A stretch of 36,397 nucleotides of DNA, from the NCBI RefSeq assembly GCF_900115365.1, contig NZ_FOWD01000040.1:1-36397 (forward strand). The letters run 5' to 3'. The position numbers and the translations under genes are program-made. Each line of letters starts with the position of its first letter. Position 1 is the first letter of the stretch. A model generated the notes under the pieces. That model saw only the letters and a list, made by a program, of their open reading frames with translations. It was not told the origin of the DNA and searched no databases. Shown in pieces: positions 8,957-16,861 of this stretch. The stretch is from Anaerocolumna aminovalerica. GTDB lineage: Bacteria > Bacillota > Clostridia > Lachnospirales > Lachnospiraceae.

Positions 8957-9733
8957 TTATGAGCCTGTAGATTTATAATGCTTTATACCAACCTTCCAGA
9001 ATAAATAGCAAGGGATTATAAACAAAACTGCAAGAAGCGGTAAAAACATATACCAATCTTTTGCATCCTTTTCTAATAAATATAATAAAGGATAATACTG
9101 AACCAGCGTATACGGCACAATAAAAGTAGCAATTTGAAGTACCCTTTTACCGTAAATGTTCACCGGATATTTACCGAATTCCCTGGCACCATCTATGAAT
9201 ATATTCATAAATTCCAATCCCTCTATTGTAAAGAAACAAAACGCTGCATATATAATAAAAATTCCTGTAAATAAAACTGCACCACCTATAATCATAAATA
9301 TTACGGTAATTATTTTATTAAAATTCCAATCTACCTGGCTTTTGTAAATACCATATATAAACATGACTATTGCCTGAAGCATTCTTCCAACCCTGGTAAA
9401 TTCAATTTTACTTCCAAGTACCTGAAGCATTACATTTCTTGGCCTTACCATAATACGGTCAAAATCACCGTTGCTGATGGTAGAGGAAAATGTATCAAAA
9501 CCTCTTGCAAAACATTCGGCTAAAGTATATCCCATTAACAGAATGGAAAAACAAAGGAGAACTTCACTAAAAGTAAAACCTTTGATTCTATAAAATCTAT
9601 GGAGCATAAAGTAAACTCCTAAAAATACATTAAAAGAAACTAAAAATTGTCCTAAAGCCGTTAATAAAAAGGAAGTTTTGTATTGCATTATACTTTTTAA
9701 ATGTATGATAAAATAACGTAAATATAATTTCAT
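8957..9733 (-). CDS. ABC-2 type exporter permease (COG3694-like)
   Basis: 258 aa with about six hydrophobic segments, for example near residues 22-43, 55-72, 110-125, 140-170 and at the C-terminus (WYMFLPLLAVLFIIPCYLFW). The motif RGFDTFSSTISNGDFDRIMVRPRNVMLQVLGSK is typical of this permease family, with a short cytoplasmic loop after the second pair of helices. It pairs with the permease four bases upstream (9738-10541) and the ATPase before that. This trio is widespread and mostly uncharacterised. A cyanobacterial member has been linked to viologen export. The substrate here is unknown. It is the last gene of the operon. Confidence 0.85.
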   Translation of the reverse strand: MKLYLRYFIIHLKSIMQYKTSFLLTALGQFLVSFNVFLGVYFMLHRFYRIKGFTFSEVLLCFSILLMGYTLAECFARGFDTFSSTISNGDFDRIMVRPRNVMLQVLGSKIEFTRVGRMLQAIVMFIYGIYKSQVDWNFNKIITVIFMIIGGAVLFTGIFIIYAAFCFFTIEGLEFMNIFIDGAREFGKYPVNIYGKRVLQIATFIVPYTLVQYYPLLYLLEKDAKDWYMFLPLLAVLFIIPCYLFWKVGIKHYKSTGS

Positions 9734-9737
9734 AGCT

Positions 9738-10541
9738 TTAACCTCCCTGAATCACTACTTTTTTAGCAGCCTTTTTTGTTAACAATTTACCTGCAACTAC
9801 TAATATTACAAGCCAAAATAACTGTAAAGCTGCTTTTTCGTATATTCTTATCCCTGCTATATCACCACTGTATATTCGCAAAGGGACATTTTGCATGGAG
9901 GCAAAAGGAAGGAGCTCCATAACCATCCTTATTTTATTTGGCAGGAAAGGCAAAGGAACTACCGAACCTGAAAAGAATTCCACTACAGAAATTGCTACCA
10001 TTCGAACTCCCATAGGGGATATTGTAAAAAATGTACTGATATATATTAACATACAGAATGCAACTACAACCAGATAACCCAAAATCAATGTAATGAGAAA
10101 CCATATGCCTGAAACAAAGTCTTTTGGTATATGAAGTCTGTAAGGTTCCGGCATAATAATTGCAATCATTAGAATAGGCATACTTCTTAACACTGCTTTG
10201 GATAATCGGTTGGCCATACTTCTTGTAAACCACATATTGTATACATCAACAGGCCGGCATAACTCATATGCAATATTGCCATTTTTAATGGTGTCAAATA
10301 TTTCATTTTCTAAAAACCAAGTCATAAACAAAGCCAATAAAGCTTGCTGCAACCATATGTAAGAAACAAGTGCAGAAAAGGCCATTGGGAATTCACCGCT
10401 GCCTTCTTCATAAAAAGCTTTAAACAGTAATATTTCAAGCATGCCCCAGGTAAACTGGGTGGCAATTCCTGCTAATGCCGCAGCTCTGTACTGAAGTCCA
10501 TATATAAAACGAAGACGAAAGAAAGAGAGATATTTTTTCAA
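9738..10541 (-). CDS. ABC-2 type exporter permease (COG4587-like)
   Basis: 267 aa with six likely membrane segments. ENEIFDTIKNGNIAYELCRPVDVYNMWFTRSMANRLSKA after the second helix is the counterpart of the NGDFDRIMVRPRNV loop in its partner, so the two form a heterodimeric membrane channel. PLPFLPNKIRMVMELLPFASMQNVPLRIYSGDI near residue 200 is also family-typical. It lies 11 bp after the ATPase and 4 bp before the second permease, so the three are co-transcribed and probably translated in a coupled way. The direction of transport is taken to be export, from the absence of a binding protein. Confidence 0.87.
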   Translation of the reverse strand: MKKYLSFFRLRFIYGLQYRAAALAGIATQFTWGMLEILLFKAFYEEGSGEFPMAFSALVSYIWLQQALLALFMTWFLENEIFDTIKNGNIAYELCRPVDVYNMWFTRSMANRLSKAVLRSMPILMIAIIMPEPYRLHIPKDFVSGIWFLITLILGYLVVVAFCMLIYISTFFTISPMGVRMVAISVVEFFSGSVVPLPFLPNKIRMVMELLPFASMQNVPLRIYSGDIAGIRIYEKAALQLFWLVILVVAGKLLTKKAAKKVVIQGG

Positions 10542-10552
10542 GCTGATACCTC

Positions 10553-11566
10553 CTATATTTCATACTCTTTGTAAAGTTTAACAACAACTTCATCAATAGA
10601 GGCTTCTGTTATGGAAATATCTTTGATGTCTACCTGGGCTGACAATTTCCCAATTGCTTCTGAAATCTGTATTTTATCCGTATCAATATCAATAATACTA
10701 TGTTTTAATCCAAAGCCACTTGTATCTTTCCCATAATCACTATGACCTTCATTGGCTGCTAAGACCATACCATTGGATAGCTCTAAGTCTCGTCCATCAT
10801 AATCTAATAGCAATCTTTTATGGCCTGCAAACCTTTTTTTCATATCCTGAAGACTGCCGTCTAATAGAATTTTTCCTTTTCCTATCAGGATAATTCTTTT
10901 GGTTAAGGCCTCAATATCCTGCATATCGTGGGTAGTTAAAATAACCGTGGTTTTGTGGCGGTTGTTCATATCCAGTATAAAGTTACGGACCGCAATTTTA
11001 GACACAGCATCCAGACCAATGGTAGGTTCGTCAAGAAATAGTATCTTTGGATCATGTAATAAAGAAGCTGCAATCTCACAGCGCATTCTCTGTCCTAAGG
11101 ACAGTTGTCTTGTTGGGGTTTTGATGATTTTCTCCAGATTTAAAAGGGTAATCAATTCCTCTAATTTATCCTTATACCCTTGCGGTGGAATCTTATAAAT
11201 ATCCCGAAGTAATTCAAAGGAATCAATTACCGGAACATCCCACCAGAGCTGAGTACGTTGTCCGAAAACAACACCGATATCCTGTACATGGGCAACTCGA
11301 TTTTTCCACGGGGTTCTTCCGTTTATCAAACAAGTTCCGCTGTCAGGTGTCAGAATTCCACTTAAGATTTTTATTGTACTGCTTTTACCTGCACCGTTAG
11401 GCCCTATATATCCAACCATCTCACCATCATTTATGACAAATGACAGGTCATCCAGTGCTTTTATGTATTCATACTGCTTATTAAATAGAGTCTTAAAAGC
11501 CTCCATAAAACCGGCATTACGCCTTGCGACCTGAAAGGTCTTGTTAATATGTTCCACTTGAATCAT
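10553..11566 (-). CDS. ABC exporter ATP-binding protein (COG4586-like)
   Basis: 337 aa. Walker A is GPNGAGKS (residues 55-62), the signature is LSLGQRMRCE, Walker B is ILFLDEPTIGLD and the switch His is in ILTTHDMQD. The N-terminal extension before Walker A (GFMEAFKTLFNKQYEYIKALDD) is characteristic of this family. A C-terminal region of about 100 residues follows the cassette. I chose the start at 11566 because AGGAGGG lies just upstream. The ATG at 11608 lacks a well-placed site. It leads the three-gene exporter operon and is divergent from the G3P dehydrogenase operon. Confidence 0.9.
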   Translation of the reverse strand: MIQVEHINKTFQVARRNAGFMEAFKTLFNKQYEYIKALDDLSFVINDGEMVGYIGPNGAGKSSTIKILSGILTPDSGTCLINGRTPWKNRVAHVQDIGVVFGQRTQLWWDVPVIDSFELLRDIYKIPPQGYKDKLEELITLLNLEKIIKTPTRQLSLGQRMRCEIAASLLHDPKILFLDEPTIGLDAVSKIAVRNFILDMNNRHKTTVILTTHDMQDIEALTKRIILIGKGKILLDGSLQDMKKRFAGHKRLLLDYDGRDLELSNGMVLAANEGHSDYGKDTSGFGLKHSIIDIDTDKIQISEAIGKLSAQVDIKDISITEASIDEVVVKLYKEYEI

Positions 11567-11757
11567 TATTTTCCCTCCTGGTAGTAATATTTGTTGGAAA
11601 TACAACATGTATCAGCGGGCACCTCCATAATGGTTAAATGCCATATATACACTTTGTATCTCTAAATATCTTGCCAAGCGGTATGATCTCTTGGATTTTG
11701 CCAAGAAAAACCGTGGTAAGTGAAAAAAACTTTATGTAATTTTACAAATGTCCTATT

Positions 11758-11786
11758 ATCTTACCTCCTATTTTCTTACTTGTCAA
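11758..11786 (-). promoter_or_regulatory. Promoter of the ABC exporter operon
   Basis: On the minus strand TTGACA (11781-11786), a 17-base spacer and TAAGAT (11758-11763). It leaves a leader of about 180 bases before the ATPase start. The leader contains a short TCTTGG-caaaat-CCAAGA hairpin of unknown meaning. Confidence 0.65.
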
Positions 11787-11821
11787 ATATAAAAAATAGA
11801 ATCAGATTTTATAAGATTACC

Positions 11822-11850
11822 TTTACTTATCCCAAGATTAATGTTATAAT
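11822..11850 (+). promoter_or_regulatory. Promoter of the G3P dehydrogenase operon
   Basis: TTTACT (11822-11827), a 17-base spacer and a perfect TATAAT (11845-11850). Transcription would start near 11857, about 14 bases before the first AGAGA block of the antiterminator motif. Confidence 0.75.
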
Positions 11851-11867
11851 ATAGAAAATAATAAATC

Positions 11868-11934
11868 TGGCAAGAGACTAAGAGATGCCACACAAAGTAT
11901 GCTACTCAGTAGCATGATTTTGTGTGGCTTTTTT
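11868..11934 (+). promoter_or_regulatory. GlpP-type antitermination leader
   Basis: Two mutually exclusive hairpins. The first is TGGCA (11868-11872) paired with TGCCA (11886-11890), with AGAGACTAAGAGA in the loop. The second is an intrinsic terminator: GCCACACAAA (11887-11896) pairs with TTTGTGTGGC (11919-11928), encloses an inner ATGCTACT-C-AGTAGCAT stem and is followed by six Ts. They share GCCA at 11887-11890. That is the layout expected for RNA antitermination by GlpP bound to G3P, known in B. subtilis for glpD and glpFK. glpP itself is at 24964-25554. The assignment to GlpP is inference from layout and context. Confidence 0.75.
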
Positions 11935-11964
11935 ACGTTCTTCTGACAACGAGGAGGTAACAAG

Positions 11965-13401
11965 ATGTATGATGTTGCAATTATTGGTGCTGGGGTAGCC
12001 GGTACCTTTATTGGAAGAGAATTATCTAAGTATCAGTTAAAAATTCTAATAGTAGACCGGGAGAATGATGTAGGAAACGAAACAACCGCAGCAAATAGTG
12101 CAATCATACATGCTGGCTATGATGCAAAAGCCAACGGATTAAAGGGCAAATTTAATGCACCAGGTAATGCAATGTATGATGAGATTTGTGAGGATTTAGA
12201 TGTACCATTTAAGCGAATTGGTTCTCTGGTAATAGGTTTTAACGATACTGACCATAAAACCATACAAAATTTATATGAAAACGGACTTAAAAATAAAGTT
12301 CCCCATATGAGAATATTAAATCATGATGAGGTACTTGAGATGGAGCCTCATTTAAATAATACGGTATACTCTGCACTTTACGCGCCAACGGCAGGTATTA
12401 TATCACCTTGGGAGCTTGCCATTGCTTTAGCAGAAAATGCAATAGAAAACGGCGCAGAGCTGAAACTTGAGACTACCGTAACAGATATAAAAAAAGAAGA
12501 AGACAGCTACACTCTGATAACAGATAAGGGTGATTTTACTGCAAAGTATGTAATCAACTGTGCAGGTGTACATACAGATGTTATCAACAATATGGTTGCA
12601 GAACCTTATTTTAAGATTCGTCCGAAAAAAGGTAACTATTATGTCTTGGATAAAGGCATTGACCTTGTAAATCATGTAATCTTCCAATGTCCAACAGATA
12701 AGGGTAAAGGTATCTTAATTGCACCAACGGTACATGGTAACTATTTAATTGGTCCCGACTCTGAATTCGTAGAGGATAAAGATTCTGTAGCTACCGAGGC
12801 AAGATGTCTGGAATATGTAAAAGAAACCAGCTTATTATCTTCCACTGCCATACCTTTTAACAAAGTGATCCGCTCCTTTGCAGGATTAAGGGCTAACAGT
12901 GATTTGGATGACTTTATTATTGAGGAAGCCAAAGGCGCCAAAGGATTTATTAATGTAGCGGGGTTTGAATCGCCCGGACTTTCCTCCATACCTGCAGTTG
13001 CACATTATGTAGTGGAATTAATGGACAAAATAGCAGGAGGGTTAACTCCACGGGCAGATTTTAACCCAAAAAGAAGGAAAGTAGTCCGTTTTAATGAATT
13101 ACCAGAGGAAGAGAAGAAACAATTAATCAAAGAAAATCCTCTTTACGGTAAAGTAATATGCCGCTGTGAAACTATAACAGAAGCAGAAATTATTGATAGC
13201 ATTCATCGAAAAGCAGGTGCTAATTCTGTAAAAGCGGTTAAGAAGAGAGTCAGACCGGGAGCCGGCCGCTGTCAGGGTGGTTTTTGTGGTCCCCGTGTGG
13301 TTGAGATTTTGGCAAGAGAATTGGGAGTTGATGAGAAAGATGTTCCTTATGACAGCACAGATGCTTATATTTTAACCGGGAAAACAAAGAATGAAAAGTA
13401 A
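11965..13401 (+). CDS. FAD-dependent glycerol-3-phosphate dehydrogenase-like protein (GlpA type)
   Basis: 478 aa. An N-terminal DAO-type FAD domain has GAGVAGTFIGRELSKY near residues 8-23 and an acidic IVDRE. A C-terminal BFD-like [2Fe-2S] domain has four cysteines at 399, 401, 436 and 441 (CRCE ... CQGGFC). This fusion is typical of GlpA, the anaerobic G3P dehydrogenase subunit that oxidises G3P to dihydroxyacetone phosphate. 2-hydroxyglutarate oxidase (LhgO) is a relative, but the Fe-S domain and the GlpP-type leader favour G3P. GAGGAGG lies before the start. It is first of three genes, with the partners at 13491 and 14753. No membrane anchor is seen. Confidence 0.85.
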   Translation: MYDVAIIGAGVAGTFIGRELSKYQLKILIVDRENDVGNETTAANSAIIHAGYDAKANGLKGKFNAPGNAMYDEICEDLDVPFKRIGSLVIGFNDTDHKTIQNLYENGLKNKVPHMRILNHDEVLEMEPHLNNTVYSALYAPTAGIISPWELAIALAENAIENGAELKLETTVTDIKKEEDSYTLITDKGDFTAKYVINCAGVHTDVINNMVAEPYFKIRPKKGNYYVLDKGIDLVNHVIFQCPTDKGKGILIAPTVHGNYLIGPDSEFVEDKDSVATEARCLEYVKETSLLSSTAIPFNKVIRSFAGLRANSDLDDFIIEEAKGAKGFINVAGFESPGLSSIPAVAHYVVELMDKIAGGLTPRADFNPKRRKVVRFNELPEEEKKQLIKENPLYGKVICRCETITEAEIIDSIHRKAGANSVKAVKKRVRPGAGRCQGGFCGPRVVEILARELGVDEKDVPYDSTDAYILTGKTKNEK

Positions 13402-13490
13402 ATAAGGATTTGCTTGTTAAAATTGCCGTAAACGGCATTATGTTTTGAAGTGTAAAGAAAAGGCACTAAGTTGCCAGAATCGAGGTTAAC

Positions 13491-14753
13491 ATGGAAAATT
13501 ATGATCTTGTGGTAATTGGCGGAGGGCCAGCCGGTTTGGCTGCTGCCATTGAAGCCAGAAAAAATGGTGTGGAGAAGATCCTTGTAATAGAAAGAGACCG
13601 GGAACTTGGGGGTATCTTACAACAATGCATTCACAATGGTTTTGGATTACATGTATTTAATGAAGAATTATCCGGACCGGAATATGCCGGAAGATTTATA
13701 ACAGAATTAATGTCTATGGATATTGAATATAAATTAGATACTATGGTTCTTGATGTAACGGATGATAAGGTAATCCATGCAATTAATCAACAAGATGGTT
13801 ATATTACCATTCAGGCAAAAGCAGTTATATTATCCATGGGGTGCAGGGAACGTACCGCTGGAGCTATAAACATTCCCGGGACAAGGCCTTCCGGAGTTTT
13901 TACCGCAGGTACCGCACAACGGTTTATTAACATGGAAGGCTACATGGTGGGTAAACGGGTAGTAATCTTAGGCTCCGGAGATATTGGTCTTATTATGGCA
14001 AGAAGAATGACCTTGGAAGGAGCTAAAGTATTAGCTGTGGTTGAAGTTCTTCCTTATTCCGGCGGCTTAACCCGTAATATAGTACAATGTTTGGATGATT
14101 TTGATATTCCATTATATTTAAGCCATACTGTAATTGACATCAAAGGAAACAAACGGGTAGAAGGAGTTACCATTGCAGAAGTAGATGAAAACAGAAAGCC
14201 AATACCAGGTACAGAAATTTCCTACGATTGTGATACCTTACTTCTTTCGGTTGGATTAATACCGGAAAATGAATTAACGGCACAGGCAGGGGCACAATTG
14301 GATCCTCATACTAACGGACCATTTGTAAATGAATCCATGGAAACCTCAAGAGACGGAATCTTTGCCTGCGGCAATGTAGTTCACGTACACGACCTGGTGG
14401 ATTTTGTTACGGAGGAAAGCCGCAGAGCCGGACGAGGTGCAGCAAGATACATTCAGAATAAATTAGTAAGTAATGGGCAAGCCTTTAAAACCAAGCCTCT
14501 AAATGGTGTATCTTACATAGTTCCCCAAACAGTCCGGATAGAGAATGTTGAGAAAAATTTAGACCTGTTCTTAAGAGTTCGTAAGGTATATAAAAATGTG
14601 AAATTAGTCATTAAAGGAGACGATGAAGTAATTAAAGAAATTAAGAAGCGTAATCTTGCACCGGGTGAAATGGAACACTTAACCCTGCCAGTAAACAGTT
14701 TAACCGGTAAATCCTTTGAATACTTAACCATTGAAGTAAAGGAGGAAGCATAA
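13491..14753 (+). CDS. FAD/NAD(P)-dependent oxidoreductase partner of the GlpA-like protein
   Basis: 420 aa. There is an N-terminal FAD loop GGGPAGLAAAIEARKNG (about residues 10-26), a cysteine in GGILQQCIHNGFG (Cys46), a second dinucleotide loop VVILGSGDIGLIMARRM (about 160-176) for NAD(P), and an FAD-closing segment GIFACGNVVHVHDLVD near residue 290. It belongs to the pyridine-nucleotide-disulfide oxidoreductase superfamily. In this setting it probably passes electrons from the GlpA-like subunit to NAD(P) or another carrier. It follows the first gene after 89 bp, with CGAGG before the ATG. It overlaps the next gene by one base (TAATG), so translation is coupled. The direct electron acceptor is unknown. 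Confidence 0.85.
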   Translation: MENYDLVVIGGGPAGLAAAIEARKNGVEKILVIERDRELGGILQQCIHNGFGLHVFNEELSGPEYAGRFITELMSMDIEYKLDTMVLDVTDDKVIHAINQQDGYITIQAKAVILSMGCRERTAGAINIPGTRPSGVFTAGTAQRFINMEGYMVGKRVVILGSGDIGLIMARRMTLEGAKVLAVVEVLPYSGGLTRNIVQCLDDFDIPLYLSHTVIDIKGNKRVEGVTIAEVDENRKPIPGTEISYDCDTLLLSVGLIPENELTAQAGAQLDPHTNGPFVNESMETSRDGIFACGNVVHVHDLVDFVTEESRRAGRGAARYIQNKLVSNGQAFKTKPLNGVSYIVPQTVRIENVEKNLDLFLRVRKVYKNVKLVIKGDDEVIKEIKKRNLAPGEMEHLTLPVNSLTGKSFEYLTIEVKEEA

Positions 14754-15109
14754 TGGAAAAGCATAAATTAATCTGTATTAATTGCCCTATGGGCTGCCAT
14801 CTGGAAGTAACTAAGACAGAAAACGGTGGTTGGCTGGTAGAAGGAAATCAATGTAAAAGGGGTACCTCCTATGCCATAAGAGAATTAACGGAACCCACCC
14901 GTGTACTTACTTCAACGGTAATTATTAAAAACGGTTTCCTTCCTCGTTTACCAGTTCGAACCGAAACCGCCATTCCAAAAGAAAAAATATACAAAGCTAT
15001 GGACGTAATCAATAAAGTTGTTGTAGAAGCTCCTGTTAAAGTTGGAGATGTAATCGTAGAGAATATTCTAGACACTGGAATCAATGTAATTGCCTCTAGG
15101 AATATGTAA
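14753..15109 (+). CDS. DUF1667 family protein, small Fe-S-type subunit
   Basis: 118 aa. Cys8, Cys11, Cys15 and Cys34 form C-x2-C-x3-C-x18-C, which looks like the N-terminal [4Fe-4S] site of molybdopterin oxidoreductases. The text around it (CINCPMGCHLEV ... GNQCKRGTSYAIRELTEPTRVLTSTV) is the DUF1667 core. The family usually sits directly after a GlpA-like and an FAD oxidoreductase gene, as here, and comparable sets occur in Thermotoga (from memory). I infer an electron-transfer role in a three-subunit G3P-oxidising complex. Its start overlaps the upstream stop by one base. Confidence 0.82.
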   Translation: MEKHKLICINCPMGCHLEVTKTENGGWLVEGNQCKRGTSYAIRELTEPTRVLTSTVIIKNGFLPRLPVRTETAIPKEKIYKAMDVINKVVVEAPVKVGDVIVENILDTGINVIASRNM

Positions 15110-15155
15110 AAATAGTGAATTGACGTTCACTCTGCTTTATAGAGGTTATCTAGAC

Positions 15156-15205
15156 CATTAAGAGTATGGGATGCTGTGTGGTTACAACATCCCATACTCT
15201 TGATG
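15156..15205. terminator. Bidirectional hairpin between convergent genes
   Basis: An 18-bp stem (one G-T pair) joins CATTAAGAGTATGGGATG and CATCCCATACTCTTGATG around a short loop. It lies between the end of the G3P dehydrogenase operon and the DUF6886 gene, which converge. The U-tract is weak in both directions, so it may work as a 3' stabiliser as well as a terminator. Confidence 0.65.
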
Positions 15206-15207
15206 AT

Positions 15208-15663
15208 TTAGGCAATATCCCATAGATTATCAACGATTCTTATTTCAACATTTCTTTTAATTAATTCTAATAACAAATCATTCAACTCATATTTTGCCTT
15301 TGGAACTTGAGCTGTCTTTGCAACATAGTATCCTGCAACATTATCTTGGAGTTCAAAATCATCCGTATCAAATTCGTACAAGTATAACGTGGTTGTTCTC
15401 ATTATTTCAAACCACTTACTCTCAATAATAACCGCATGGTATAATGTTGTAGATGAAAAGAATTTCTTCTTATCCATTTCGGAGGTATTTCTTCCTACAT
15501 GGTAAGTGACTCTAGGACAATTTCTTGGTGTCAAAAAATTAGGTAGTCTTTCTTCATTAATAGCCCAAACCAATCCGACCGTTTTATCCAAATCATCTCT
15601 ATCCGGTATTCTTGGTTCAAAGATCCGTATATTATCTTCTTCACTTACGTGAAATAAACGCAT
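15208..15663 (-). CDS. DUF6886-like protein
   Basis: 151 aa when started at ATG 15663, which has GGAGGTG six bases upstream. 25 in-frame codons before it lack such a site and do not look conserved. The N-terminal MRLFHVSEEDNIRIFEPRIPDRDDLD ... GLVWAINEERLPNFLTPRNCPRVTYH matches my memory of the DUF6886 family. No signal peptide or membrane segment is seen. The His/Tyr-rich start resembles small RNA- or nucleotide-handling folds, but I would not assign a function. It stands alone, converging with the G3P dehydrogenase operon. Confidence 0.65.
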   Translation of the reverse strand: MRLFHVSEEDNIRIFEPRIPDRDDLDKTVGLVWAINEERLPNFLTPRNCPRVTYHVGRNTSEMDKKKFFSSTTLYHAVIIESKWFEIMRTTTLYLYEFDTDDFELQDNVAGYYVAKTAQVPKAKYELNDLLLELIKRNVEIRIVDNLWDIA

Positions 15664-15833
15664 ATAAAGCACCTCCCCCAATAGTGTTTCAGTTTTCTTT
15701 ACCCCTTTCACAAGTAAAAGCTCCCTGTTATAAGCCATAGTAGATTTTGCATATGTAGCTAGACCTTCAATTCCATATCCTGTTTTGGGATTTTCTGTTC
15801 AATACACAGCTTTGCCCTTAAAAAACGTAAATT

Positions 15834-16055
15834 AAACTTTGAGAGTAGGGGATATAGGTTTCTTTGTGACTTTGAAAAATTCGTAATGGTTCTTATACGA
15901 TAGAAATTACGCCAATCATTGAAAATGGAGATGTCTGAGGTGGCAACGCCACCGAGTTATCCATTTTCAATGATGCTCTAAGCAATTACAATCGTATTAG
16001 AACCATAGAATTTTCCAATGGAACAAAAAACCTGTATTCCCTACTCTCAAAGTTC
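15834..16055. repeat. Long foldback element (MITE-like)
   Basis: An imperfect inverted repeat spanning about 220 bp. The left arm begins AAACTTTGAGAGTAGGGG and the right arm, read on the other strand, begins GAACTTTGAGAGTAGGGA. The arms remain alignable over about 105 bases, sharing blocks such as ATGGTTCT, ATACGAT and ATCATTGAAAATGG, to a GGTGGC-aac-GCCACC centre at 15939-15953. No transposase and no clear target-site duplication are seen. It lies 35 bp after the mgtC stop and could end the seven-gene transporter operon as an RNA hairpin. Confidence 0.82.
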
Positions 16056-16090
16056 TCCATAACCTTCCTAGGCAAAGCGTACGTAGTTCA

Positions 16091-16801
16091 CTATATTTCT
16101 TCTATATACTGTATCCCTTGCGCATGGCTAAGAAGCTGTATAACATAAGCGTGATGCATTTTCTTATTGGATTTAAGTGAAATTACCAGTGCAATACTAT
16201 CCATCCCTGGTATTTCTCCTTTGTTCATCAGCATATCCTGAACTTCTAAGTCATTTTCCTTTACATAGTTCATAAAGGATGATATATGACCGATATTATC
16301 AAATTCAATATAAATATCAATAATCTTACCGCCGGTTCTGATTTTCTGATCCACTTTATGAAGAAATATCATGGCTATTACAATTGCTATTCCTCCAATA
16401 ATTGCTCCGGAATAAAAACCAGTTCCAATGGCAAGACCCAGACAGGCAGCTACCCAAAGTCCTGCTGCCGTGGTTAAACCTTTTATTTGATTTCTACTAG
16501 TTACAATAATAGTACCTGCACCTAAGAAACCAATACCACTGACCACCTGGGCACCAAGTCTTGCGGGGTCGATATTATAGTCTGTAAAGGTTTGACACAT
16601 ATATTGATTTGTTATCATTACTAAAGTTGAGCCGATACAAACCAGCATATAGGTACGAAAACCTGCTGGACGATTCTTAATTCCCCTTTCAAAGCCCAAG
16701 ACACCTCCCATAAGCATGGCAAGCAAGATTCTAACCGAAATTGATACGATATTTACTTCGTGCAGCATATTATAAATACCATCAAAATTTATTCCATTCA
16801 A
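16091..16801 (-). CDS. MgtC/SapB family inner-membrane protein
   Basis: 236 aa. The N-terminal part holds four or five membrane segments with the family motif GGVLGFERGIKNRPAGFRTYMLVCIGSTLVM, and then GAQVVSGIGFLGAGTIIV and GLTTAAGLWVAACLGLAIG. The C-terminal 90 residues are soluble and ACT-like. Family members affect growth at low magnesium and ATP synthase activity, and their transport role is disputed. Here it is the last gene on the strand of the Ugp-like operon, 60 bp after the HAD phosphatase. Whether it is co-regulated with phosphate-ester uptake is open. The ribosome site is weak (a G-run about 15 bases upstream). Confidence 0.87.
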   Translation of the reverse strand: MNGINFDGIYNMLHEVNIVSISVRILLAMLMGGVLGFERGIKNRPAGFRTYMLVCIGSTLVMITNQYMCQTFTDYNIDPARLGAQVVSGIGFLGAGTIIVTSRNQIKGLTTAAGLWVAACLGLAIGTGFYSGAIIGGIAIVIAMIFLHKVDQKIRTGGKIIDIYIEFDNIGHISSFMNYVKENDLEVQDMLMNKGEIPGMDSIALVISLKSNKKMHHAYVIQLLSHAQGIQYIEEI

Positions 16802-16861
16802 ATTTTAAAACCCCCCAGATAATAAATCCTAGTTAACTGCTATATTTGCAGTACTCCATTG

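Noticed and set aside
9934-10233. 99-codon open frame on the minus strand inside the exporter permease
   Set aside because: Out of frame with a clear permease gene on the same strand. Composition is unlike a protein.
11656-11705. Two partial matches to the GlpP-type motif (TTGGCAAGATATTTAGAGAT and TTGGCAAAATCCAAGAGAT) on the minus strand in the ABC exporter leader
   Set aside because: They lack the AGAGA-NTR-AGAGA core and the flanking stem. The likeness rests mostly on CTTGG...CAAG, which forms its own small hairpins.
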